A stretch of DNA of 64,000 bases, taken from JAJZGK01 sp035538795. GTDB lineage: Bacteria; Pseudomonadota; Alphaproteobacteria; Rhodospirillales; Magnetospirillaceae. The DNA is taken from assembly GCA_035538795.1 (NCBI GenBank), contig DATLJS010000020.1, forward strand, positions 62,001-126,000. Direction: 5' to 3'. Made by a program: the position numbers and the translations under genes. This document shows positions 1 through 6,635 of the stretch, piece by piece. The notes beneath the pieces are model-generated. The model was not told where the DNA came from. It did no database searches and saw only the letters and a program-made list of their open reading frames with translations. The first letter of the stretch is position 1, and every line of letters starts with the position of its first letter.

Positions 1-2
1 AT

Positions 3-686
3 TGGGAGGGCACGCCCTATTTCGAAGGCTGCCTGCCCATCGAGGTGATGGCCGAACGCGGCCGTCTGACTTTGGCCTACGGCCCCCTGAAGCCGGTGGG
101 CCTGACCAATCCCCACGACCCCACGGTCAAGCCCTATGCCATCGTGCAGTTGCGCCAGGACAACGCCTTGGGCACCCTCTACAACATGGTGGGCTTCCAG
201 ACCAAGCTGAAGCATTCCGAGCAGATGCGCATCTTCCGCACCATCCCCGGACTGGAGGGCGCCGAGTTCGCCCGGCTGGGCGGCATGCACCGCAACACCT
301 TCCTCAACAGCCCGCGCTTGCTGGACGGCTCACTGCGCATGAAGGCGCGGCCGTCCCTGCGTTTTGCCGGTCAGATTACCGGCTGCGAAGGCTATGTGGA
401 AAGCGCCGCCGTCGGCCTGCTGGCCGGGCGCTTCGCCGCCGCCGAGCGGCAGAGTCGCCAGCCCAGCATTCCGCCGGTCACCACCGCCATCGGCGCCTTG
501 CTGAACCATATTACCGGCGGCGCCAACGCCGACAGCTTCCAGCCCATGAACGTCAATTTCGGCCTGTTTCCCGAACCCACCGAGGACCGCGACGAACGGG
601 GCAAGAAGATCAAGGGACGCGAACGCAAAAAGCTCTACTCCATCCGCGCCAGAAGGCATCTGGCCGAATGGATGGCCGGACAATAA
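3..686 (+). CDS. trmFO: TrmFO, tRNA U54 C5-methyltransferase, 3' part
   Basis: C-terminal 227 residues of the FAD- and methylenetetrahydrofolate-dependent enzyme that makes 5-methyluridine at position 54 of tRNA; the N-terminal FAD-binding part lies left of the window. The reading frame is open from base 3 and begins WEGTPYFEGCLPIEVMAERG, a stretch typical of the family. Further family-like segments are GPLKPVGL, YNMVGFQTKLK, GLEGAEFARLGGMHRN and FAGQITGCEGYVESAA. It ends with the basic helix and TAA expected of the native C terminus. A hairpin terminator follows within 10 bases, so this is the last gene of its unit. No start is given because the gene is cut by the edge. Confidence 0.95.
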   Translation, partial: WEGTPYFEGCLPIEVMAERGRLTLAYGPLKPVGLTNPHDPTVKPYAIVQLRQDNALGTLYNMVGFQTKLKHSEQMRIFRTIPGLEGAEFARLGGMHRNTFLNSPRLLDGSLRMKARPSLRFAGQITGCEGYVESAAVGLLAGRFAAAERQSRQPSIPPVTTAIGALLNHITGGANADSFQPMNVNFGLFPEPTEDRDERGKKIKGRERKKLYSIRARRHLAEWMAGQ

Positions 687-691
687 GGGGT

Positions 692-724
692 GCGCCCCCA
701 GGTTTTCCCTGAGGGGCGTTTTCT
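692..724 (+). terminator. Rho-independent terminator after trmFO
   Basis: Inverted repeat CGCCCC (693-698) / GGGGCG (713-718) followed by TTTTCTT on the plus strand, directly after the trmFO stop. The minus strand has no U-run after the stem, so it serves trmFO and not the convergent cupin gene. Confidence 0.7.
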
Positions 725-1053
725 TACAGCCCGTTCTTTTCATGGATGACGAAAAACTTCTTCACCGGCTCGACGGTTTCCCATACTCCCGTGAAGCCCG
801 ACGGGATCAGGAAGGATTCGCCGGCCCGATAGGTTTCCACATGGCCGGAAGCGTCGGTCAGCCGCACCACGCCGCTGATCAAGGTGCAGAACTCGTCCTC
901 GGTATAGTTCACCGGGGCGTGGAAATCGGCGGACGCCCAGAACCCGGCGCACAGCTTGTTGCCGGGATCGGTGTACCAGACATAGGTGGTGGCTTCGTCG
1001 ACTGCCGCCAAAGGCGCCGCAGGGTCGAAACGAATCGAGCGGATTTCGGCCAT
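724..1053 (-). CDS. Cupin-domain protein (DUF861-like)
   Basis: Small single-domain cupin, 109 residues. The centre reads FHAPVNYTEDEFCTLISG and a second block AGESFLIPSGFTGVWE matches the two cupin strands-plus-turn motifs; the C-terminal part ends in KKFFVIHE as in the EutQ/DUF861 cupin group. These are usually cytoplasmic proteins of unknown substrate. The ATG overlaps the stop of the upstream SMR transporter gene (TGATG), so the two are probably translationally coupled. The specific ligand or metal cannot be told; the first motif has only one clear histidine, so metal binding may be weak. Confidence 0.8.
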   Translation of the reverse strand: MAEIRSIRFDPAAPLAAVDEATTYVWYTDPGNKLCAGFWASADFHAPVNYTEDEFCTLISGVVRLTDASGHVETYRAGESFLIPSGFTGVWETVEPVKKFFVIHEKNGL

Positions 1054-1388
1054 CAAGCGCCTCCGGTGGCTTTCGACAACAGATTGATCACCAATACCCC
1101 GGCGATGATCAGCCCCATGCCGCACAAGGCCGGGCCATCCATTTTCTGGCCATAGATCAGCCAGCCCAGCAGGGTGATCAGCACGATGCCGGCTCCGGAC
1201 CAGATGGCATAGACGATGCCCACCGGCAAAGCCTTCAGGGTCAGCGACAGGCAATAGAAGCTGGCGGCGTATCCCAGCACGACGATGATTGACGGGAGCA
1301 GCCGGGAAAAACCTTCCGAGGCCTTCAAAGCCGTCGTTGAAATCACTTCGGCGACGATGGCGATGGCGAGAATGGCAAGGGGCGGCAT
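1053..1388 (-). CDS. Small multidrug resistance (SMR) family exporter
   Basis: Four-helix inner-membrane proton antiporter of the EmrE/SugE type, which works as a dimer and exports cationic drugs or guanidinium-like compounds. The product is 111 residues, the normal family length. Helix 1 holds the essential glutamate (AIVAEVISTTALK), followed by YAASFYCLSLTLKALPVGIVYAIWSG around helices 2-3, the EmrE-type rather than SugE-type signature. I chose the ATG at 1388; an in-frame GTG at 1421 would add 11 residues but has no better ribosome site. It shares its stop codon base with the cupin start downstream. Confidence 0.88.
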   Translation of the reverse strand: MPPLAILAIAIVAEVISTTALKASEGFSRLLPSIIVVLGYAASFYCLSLTLKALPVGIVYAIWSGAGIVLITLLGWLIYGQKMDGPALCGMGLIIAGVLVINLLSKATGGA

Positions 1389-1604
1389 GGACGGCGGGCC
1401 TATCCGGATAATTGTGATCACAGATCAGCATAGCGGTTTTTCCGCCGAGGACGAAGCGATGTCTTCCTGGCCGCCATGAATACCTGGCGAATAGGCCTTA
1501 TGGCCATATCGGGGATTTTTTTCCCTATTTCGCGTAATCGTCCGGTCACAGGCGCGTACCCCGTCCATGGCCGAACGTTTTTCGGCCGGGGAGAAAACAG
1601 GCCC

Positions 1605-2411
1605 ATGCCGGCACCGAAACTGGAAATCGACAAACATCTGATCTTCACCGTCACGTCGGGACGCAGCGGCACCCTCTATCTCAGCGAGCTGCTGAAGAGC
1701 ATTCCCGGCGTCGCCTCGTTTCACGAGCCGGAGCCGGACTTCACCGTGTTCATGCGCCGGGCGCAGGTCGACCCGTTCATCGCCTACCCCTTCTGGCTGC
1801 AATTCAAGCTGCCAATGATTCAGCAGCACCCGGAAAAGATTTACGTCGAAACCTCGCATCTGCTGTGCAAGGGCTTTCTCGAGCCGCTTCTGCGCATGTC
1901 GCTGCGGCCGTCGCTGATTTTTCTCCGGCGCAACCCGCGTCAGGTCGCCTGGAGTTTTCTCCTGCGCTCGACGATTCCCGGCCGTACCACCACCGGCATC
2001 CAGCATCTGCTGGACCCCCGGGATTTGAACGTCCTGCCTCTGATCAACTGGCAGAACGCCACCAATTACCAGCTCTGTTTCTGGTACGCCCTGGAAATGG
2101 AAAAGCGTTATCTGCATTACGCCACCATGGCCGCGAACATGGGCCTGGCCACGACCGACGTCACTTGCGACGAGCTGAACGATTTCGGGCAGTTCCAAAG
2201 GCTTCTGCGGGATCTCGGCTTACCGGAGCCGCCCGGCATGCGCGGCCGTCACGCCGCTCTCAGCGCCGTGAAGCACAACCCCAACAAGGTCTATCACGAC
2301 ATGCCCGCCGACCAGATCAAGGAGGAGGAGGCCGTCTGGGATTCCGTGGAGCATTTCGCTCCGCATCTGCGCGGCGTCATCCGCGAAAGATATCGGGCCG
2401 ACGATCTCTGA
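1605..2411 (+). CDS. Sulfotransferase-like P-loop protein
   Basis: A 268-residue protein with the two nucleotide-binding signatures of PAPS-dependent sulfotransferases: a 5'-phosphosulfate loop near residue 17 (TSGRSGTLYLSELL) and a 3'-phosphate-binding segment FLRRNPRQVAWSFL near residue 108. The expected role is transfer of sulfate from PAPS to a small molecule or polysaccharide; the acceptor is unknown. The ATG at 1605 is preceded by GGGGAGAAAA; an upstream in-frame ATG at 1476 lacks a ribosome site and gives a poorly structured extension. It stands alone, converging on the next gene with only three bases between them. Confidence 0.72.
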   Translation: MPAPKLEIDKHLIFTVTSGRSGTLYLSELLKSIPGVASFHEPEPDFTVFMRRAQVDPFIAYPFWLQFKLPMIQQHPEKIYVETSHLLCKGFLEPLLRMSLRPSLIFLRRNPRQVAWSFLLRSTIPGRTTTGIQHLLDPRDLNVLPLINWQNATNYQLCFWYALEMEKRYLHYATMAANMGLATTDVTCDELNDFGQFQRLLRDLGLPEPPGMRGRHAALSAVKHNPNKVYHDMPADQIKEEEAVWDSVEHFAPHLRGVIRERYRADDL

Positions 2412-2414
2412 GGC

Positions 2415-3269
2415 TCAGTAGCGCCGCAGCATTCCCCGCCAGGCCAGCAGCAAGGGGCGCGGGTTGATCCGCGACCAGGCCTGATCGGTCAGGTCGTGGT
2501 CTTTCGCCTCCAGCCGTTTCAGATAGCTTTCCGCCAGACTGGCCGGCAGCAGGGCCGGAATCGCCTGCTTCGGCATGGAGCGGCGAAAACCGCGAGCCTG
2601 CGCCAGATGATCGCGGGCATGGGCCGAAAGACGGCGCGCCACCCTTGCCAGGGCCTCCCGCGGCGGCTTTCCCGCCAGAATATCGCCGACATCGATACCC
2701 GCCTCGTCCAACAGATCGAACGGCAGCAGGATGCGTCCCGCCAAGGCGTGATAGGGAAAAGCCCTCAGGATGCCCGTCAGCGCCCAGGCAAGACCGACAT
2801 GGCGGGCGGCGGCGCGGGCAGCGTTATGATCGCCGACGCCCAGGATTTCCAAGGTCAAGACCTGCAAACTGGCGGCGGTGCCGGCGGCGTAATCCTCCAG
2901 CGCCGCCAGATCGGCCGGCGGAGCCGGTTCCATGTCCAGCTCGCGGGCGTTCAGCAATTGCTCGAACGGATCGCGGGACAGGCCGTAGGCGCGGATCACC
3001 CGCCCCAGTTCGGCGGCGGTGGGATGCTCGGCGCCCGAGGCGCCGGCGAACAATTCCCCGATCATGTCGCGCCACCATTGCAGGCGGATACGGCCCAGCA
3101 TGGGCTCCGTCACCAGTTCACGCACGCGGGCGATCTCGGCATTGAAGGCGTACAGCGCCAGCAGCGCCTCGCGTTCCTGCGGCGGAGCGAACAGCGACAG
3201 CACGAAGCGATCGCGGTCGTGGCGGCGAACCTCTTGGGCGCACAAAGACAGATCGGCGGGAGACGGCAT
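2415..3269 (-). CDS. Squalene/phytoene synthase-like protein, NDUFAF6 type
   Basis: 284 residues of the trans-isoprenyl diphosphate synthase fold. The region around residue 20-70 (RRHDRDRFVLSLFAPP, LLALYAFNAEIARVRE, IRLQWWRDMI) is diagnostic of the branch that includes mitochondrial NDUFAF6, a complex I assembly factor, rather than true squalene or phytoene synthases. In agreement, the first aspartate-rich motif (DxxxD) is missing: the place reads FNAEIARVRE. The protein may therefore not catalyse head-to-head condensation. It is divergent from hpnE with 86 bases between the starts. I chose the ATG at 3269, in line with the family N terminus; a longer frame from 3344 runs into the hpnE promoter. 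Confidence 0.8.
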   Translation of the reverse strand: MPSPADLSLCAQEVRRHDRDRFVLSLFAPPQEREALLALYAFNAEIARVRELVTEPMLGRIRLQWWRDMIGELFAGASGAEHPTAAELGRVIRAYGLSRDPFEQLLNARELDMEPAPPADLAALEDYAAGTAASLQVLTLEILGVGDHNAARAAARHVGLAWALTGILRAFPYHALAGRILLPFDLLDEAGIDVGDILAGKPPREALARVARRLSAHARDHLAQARGFRRSMPKQAIPALLPASLAESYLKRLEAKDHDLTDQAWSRINPRPLLLAWRGMLRRY

Positions 3270-3355
3270 AGCGGCTGGATTGGTCCTTATCTTCACGGGT
3301 CCAAGCTTATATAAGGTTCCGACCGCCCTTGCAGCAGCTTCCACGGGGTCTTTTC

Positions 3356-4525
3356 ATGAGCGTCATCATCGCCGGAGCCGGGCTTTCCGGTCTGGCCTGC
3401 GCCCTGGCCCTGGCCGACGCCGGGATGGACGTGGAACTGCACGAAGCCGCTCCCCAGGCCGGCGGCCGTTGCCGCTCCTGGTTCGACGAGGGGCTGGGCG
3501 CCGAAATCGACAACGGCACGCATCTGATCGCCGGAGGCAACAAGGCGGCCTGGGCCTATCTTCACCGGCTCGACGCCGAGACCAGCATGCAAGTCCTGCC
3601 GCCGGCCCTGCCGATGATGGACTTGGCCGACGGGCGCCGTTGGCTGGCCTCACCGCTGTCGCTGCTGCCCACCGTCGCCGCCGCGTTTCCCCGGCTGATG
3701 TGCGGACAGGATGCGACGGTGGCCCAGGCGCTGGGACGGTCGCGGCACTATGGCGGCTTTTGGCATCCCCTGGCCCTGGCGGCTTTGAACACCGACCCGG
3801 AACAGGCTCAGGCGCTGCTGCTGCGCCGGGTGCTGGCCCGCACCGTCTGGCGCGGCGCGGCCTCGTCCCGCCTTTACCGCGCCAAGGAAAGCTTAAGCGC
3901 CAGCTTCATCACCCCCGCCGTCGAGGAACTGCGCCGCCTGGGCGTGACGCTGCGCTTCGGCCATCCGCTGCGGCGCGTCGTCCAAAACGGCGGCAAGGCC
4001 CGGGAATTGGTTTTCGACGATGAAAGCCGGCATCTGTCGCGCCACGACCGGCTGGTTCTGGCCCTGCCCGCTCCGGCGGCCCGGCGGCTTTTGCCCGATC
4101 TGCCCGATCTGCCCCACAGCGCCATCGCCAACGTGCATTTCCGCCTGACCGTTGCGCAGGCGGATCAATCGTCGGCGCCGCTAGGCCTCATCGGCGGCTT
4201 GGCGCAATGGCTGTTCGTCAGGGATAATATCCTCTCGATCACCCTCTCAGCCGCTCCGAACCTGACCGAACAATCGGTCGAAACGCTGTGGGAAGAGGCT
4301 TGCAAAGCCTTGGGAATCAAGGGCGACATTCCGGAATGCCGCCATATTCAGGAAAAACTGGCTACCCTGCTGCACAGCCCGGCGACCGAGCGGCTGCGGC
4401 GGGCACCCACGGTCGCCGAGAATATCCTCCTGTGCGGCGATGTGACCACGACCGGATTGCCTTGCACCATCGAAGGAGCGGTCCTATCTGGACGCAGAGC
4501 GGCAATCCTGGCGGCGGCGCGGTAA
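3356..4525 (+). CDS. hpnE: Hydroxysqualene dehydroxylase HpnE (FAD amine-oxidase fold)
   Basis: 389-residue flavoprotein. It opens with the dinucleotide-binding motif GAGLSGLACALALADAG and an acidic strand end (VELHEAA), continues with AGGRCRSW and DNGTHLIAGG, and closes with the C-terminal FAD motif around LLCGDVTTTGLPCTIEGA. In the known pathway HpnE reduces hydroxysqualene to squalene in three-enzyme hopanoid synthesis (HpnC, HpnD, HpnE). HpnC and HpnD are not in this window; the only isoprenoid-fold neighbour is the divergent NDUFAF6-like gene. Other members of this flavoprotein group act on carotenoids, so the substrate remains an inference. Confidence 0.78.
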   Translation: MSVIIAGAGLSGLACALALADAGMDVELHEAAPQAGGRCRSWFDEGLGAEIDNGTHLIAGGNKAAWAYLHRLDAETSMQVLPPALPMMDLADGRRWLASPLSLLPTVAAAFPRLMCGQDATVAQALGRSRHYGGFWHPLALAALNTDPEQAQALLLRRVLARTVWRGAASSRLYRAKESLSASFITPAVEELRRLGVTLRFGHPLRRVVQNGGKARELVFDDESRHLSRHDRLVLALPAPAARRLLPDLPDLPHSAIANVHFRLTVAQADQSSAPLGLIGGLAQWLFVRDNILSITLSAAPNLTEQSVETLWEEACKALGIKGDIPECRHIQEKLATLLHSPATERLRRAPTVAENILLCGDVTTTGLPCTIEGAVLSGRRAAILAAAR

Positions 4526-4639
4526 AGTCGGCGAAACAGCTATACTTTAGCATGAAGCCATTGATCCATATCCATATTCACCTTACCGTCGCAGATGGAT
4601 AAAAATGGTCTTAAAGAATGAAATAATCGGGAGAAGACA

Positions 4640-6043
4640 ATGTCTGGGAATGATCACGAAGCTGATCAACGGATGGACGAGTTCGCCACCGGTGTCGTCC
4701 GGATGGTGGACGCCCTCAGTATCGAAGTCGCCGAAATCGCCGGCAATATCGAGGGCATGGCCCGCTTCGTCCGCCACCAGGAAGAGCTGTTCTCCCATCT
4801 GAAGGATCTGACCAACGGCCTGCGTGACGCCATCGGCCGCATCGATGATGCCGGACGCGAAACGAGCAACGTCACCCATCAGGCGGCGTCGCAATCCACC
4901 CAATCCCTGACCGCCGCCGCCTCGGCCCTGGGGGAAATCCGCCAGTTGGCCGGAGCCGTGCAGGAGATCGAGGAAAAACTGCAAAATCTGGGACAGTCGC
5001 TGACCAATGTGCGCGGCATGTCGAAGAACATCCAGACCATCGCCCGCCAGACCAATCTGCTGGCTTTGAATGCCACCATCGAAGCGGCCCGAGCCGGAGA
5101 GGCCGGCAAGGGCTTCGCCGTCGTCGCCTCCGAGGTCAAGCATCTGGCCCGCCAGACCGACGACACCACGTCGGGCATCGACGAAACCGTGTCGGTCCTG
5201 TCGGGCAATATCGGCAAGCTGATCGAAACCAGCAGCCAGACCCTGACCGTGGCCGGGTCGGTCAACCAGGGCGTCGGCGTCATCAACGGCGCGCTGGAAG
5301 GATTTCACGGCGCCATGAACACGGTCAGCGACAAGGTCGGCACCATTTCCGGCGCCGCCAGTTCCAGCCTGAACCATTGCCAGGAAGTTCTGGAGCAGAT
5401 CGCCCGCTTCACCGACGGCGTCAAGCAGACATCGGACAATCTGACCAAGGCCGACGAGCGGATCCTGGCGGTGCTGGAACATGGCGAGGGGGTGATGAAC
5501 TTCATCGCCCGCTCCGGTCTGCGCACCACCGACACTCCCCTTATCGAAGCGGTCCAAGAGGCCGCCGCCCGCATCGCCCGGGAATTCGAGGCGGCGATTG
5601 ATGCCGGGCGCATCTCCATGGCCGATCTGTTCGATGAAAGCTATCAGCTGATCGCCAACAGCAATCCGCAGCAGCATATGACCCGCTTTGTCAGCCTGAC
5701 CGACTCGCTGCTGCCGACCATTCAGGAGCCCATGCTGGAACGGGATGCCCGCATCACCTTCTGCGCCGCCGTCGACCGCAACGGCTTCCTGCCCACCCAT
5801 AACCGCAAATATTCCCAGCCCCAAGGCAAGGACGCCGCCTGGAACAACGCCAATTGCCGCAACCGCCGCATCTTTGGCGACCGCACCGGCCTGCGGGCGG
5901 GCCGCAACACCGAGCCCCTGTTGCTGCAAACCTATCGCCGCGACATGGGCGGCGGCAATTTCCTGCTGATGAAGGACCTTTCGGTCCCCATCACCGTCAA
6001 GGGCCGCCATTGGGGCGGATTGCGCATGGGCTACAAGGTCTGA
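4640..6043 (+). CDS. Soluble methyl-accepting chemotaxis protein with C-terminal sensor region
   Basis: 467 residues, no membrane segment. The signalling tip is complete near residues 133-180 (IARQTNLLALNATIEAARAGEAGKGFAVVASEV), flanked by coiled-coil heptads, so it should join the CheA/CheW array from the cytoplasm. After about residue 300 comes a separate folded region ending in conserved-looking segments THNRKYSQPQGKD, NRRIFGDRTGLRAGRN, QTYRRDMGGGNF and GRHWGGLRMGYKV, which resembles a Cache-like C-terminal domain of proteobacterial receptors. The order signal-then-sensor is reversed relative to classical receptors. ATG at 4640 has a good site (GGGAGAAG). It overlaps the convergent NTF2-like gene by 13 bases. 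Confidence 0.88.
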   Translation: MSGNDHEADQRMDEFATGVVRMVDALSIEVAEIAGNIEGMARFVRHQEELFSHLKDLTNGLRDAIGRIDDAGRETSNVTHQAASQSTQSLTAAASALGEIRQLAGAVQEIEEKLQNLGQSLTNVRGMSKNIQTIARQTNLLALNATIEAARAGEAGKGFAVVASEVKHLARQTDDTTSGIDETVSVLSGNIGKLIETSSQTLTVAGSVNQGVGVINGALEGFHGAMNTVSDKVGTISGAASSSLNHCQEVLEQIARFTDGVKQTSDNLTKADERILAVLEHGEGVMNFIARSGLRTTDTPLIEAVQEAAARIAREFEAAIDAGRISMADLFDESYQLIANSNPQQHMTRFVSLTDSLLPTIQEPMLERDARITFCAAVDRNGFLPTHNRKYSQPQGKDAAWNNANCRNRRIFGDRTGLRAGRNTEPLLLQTYRRDMGGGNFLLMKDLSVPITVKGRHWGGLRMGYKV

Positions 6044-6438
6044 TCGGCCAAAACGTCGGTGCCGTAGGAATTGTCGATCAAGCACAGCCACCGCCCCCGA
6101 CCGTCTTTCCGGAAGACGTAGGTCGCCCGGCGCGAGAGGGATCGGCGGCTTCCGTCCTCTCCGTCGAAACTCAGCAGCGTTTCCATCAGAACCAGGGCGG
6201 TGTCGCCGCCGCCTTCGAGAACGGTCATCTTTCCCTGACCGATGGACAGAGTGTGGCCGAAATAGTCGGCGATCATCGTAAAGGCCTTGCGGATGGCCGG
6301 TTTTCCCCGCACCTCCTGCCCCGGCCTGAGGACGAGGACCGCATCCTCGGCATAAAACTCCATCACGGCGTCGAAATCCTCGGCCGAGATTGCGCGGTCT
6401 GCCGCCTCGATGACGCTGCGCAGAAGATGAGCTGACAT
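6031..6438 (-). CDS. NTF2/SnoaL-fold small protein
   Basis: 135 residues with the cone-shaped NTF2-like pattern: an N-terminal helix (LRSVIEAADRAISAEDFDAVMEFYAEDAVLVL), a middle GKPAIRKAFTMI and a late strand pair RRATYVFRKDGRGRWLCLIDNSYG. Members of the SnoaL/DUF4440 group are often ligand-binding or isomerase-like, but no catalytic set can be assigned. The ribosome site GGAGG lies six bases before the ATG. It appears monocistronic and its expression is probably set by the leader structure just upstream (see attenuator entry). Confidence 0.8.
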   Translation of the reverse strand: MSAHLLRSVIEAADRAISAEDFDAVMEFYAEDAVLVLRPGQEVRGKPAIRKAFTMIADYFGHTLSIGQGKMTVLEGGGDTALVLMETLLSFDGEDGSRRSLSRRATYVFRKDGRGRWLCLIDNSYGTDVLADQTL

Positions 6439-6465
6439 GGAAAGCCTCCGTCAAAGCCGGGAGGC

Positions 6466-6498
6466 GGAAAAAACGAAACCCGCCTCGTCGGCGGGTTC
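6466..6498 (-). terminator. Attenuator terminator ahead of the NTF2-like gene
   Basis: On the minus strand AACCCGCC (6497-6490), loop GACGA, GGCGGGTT (6484-6477), then TCGTTTTTT. This is a strong intrinsic terminator located 28 bases before the NTF2-like ATG and downstream of a short leader ORF, the arrangement of a transcription attenuator. Confidence 0.75.
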
Positions 6499-6540
6499 GA
6501 GAACACAAGCGCTCGCCCACCCCTTAAGGGATGGCGATAA
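6466..6540 (-). promoter_or_regulatory. Ribosome-controlled transcription attenuator
   Basis: Four segments can be read on the minus strand. Segment 1 (GCCATCCC) lies inside the end of the leader ORF and pairs with segment 2 (GGGGTGGGC) across TTAA. Segment 2 (GGGT...GAG) can instead pair with segment 3 (CTC..ACCC). Segment 3 (AACCCGCC) otherwise pairs with segment 4 (GGCGGGTT) to form the terminator. This is the classical mutually exclusive 1:2, 2:3, 3:4 layout. A stalled ribosome on the leader would free segment 2 to block the terminator. The pairing is my hand fold, not a computed one. Confidence 0.55.
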
Positions 6541-6568
6541 TCGTCAGCGATGCGGGCGACCTGTTCAT
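6524..6568 (-). CDS. Putative leader peptide with isoleucine codons
   Basis: A 14-codon ORF, MNRSPASLTIIAIP, ending in TAA inside the first stem of the attenuator. Three of its last five sense codons are isoleucine (ATT ATC GCC ATC), placed just before the stop as control codons are in ilv-type leaders. No good ribosome site is visible. A TTGACT hexamer at 6603-6598 would fit a promoter that starts the message at or near the ATG, as known for leaderless leader ORFs in other alphaproteobacteria, but the matching -10 (CATCTC) is poor. Confidence 0.5.
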   Translation of the reverse strand: MNRSPASLTIIAIP

Positions 6569-6599
6569 CCCGAAGAGATGACCGATTTTCCGGCGGAAG

Positions 6600-6633
6600 T
6601 CAAAAGGGAGGGTCGACGATCCTCCCTTTTTCA
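6600..6633 (-). terminator. Terminator after nadB
   Basis: Perfect 10-base inverted repeat AAAAGGGAGG (6602-6611) / CCTCCCTTTT (6621-6630). Read on the minus strand the stem ends in CCTCCCTTTTG, three bases past the nadB stop. It ends the nadA-nadC-nadB transcript. Confidence 0.75.
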
Positions 6634-6635
6634 CA

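Noticed and set aside
4583..6520. 645-codon minus-strand frame opposite the soluble receptor
   Set aside because: Shadow of the receptor gene; only its neighbour, the NTF2-like frame, has real motifs.
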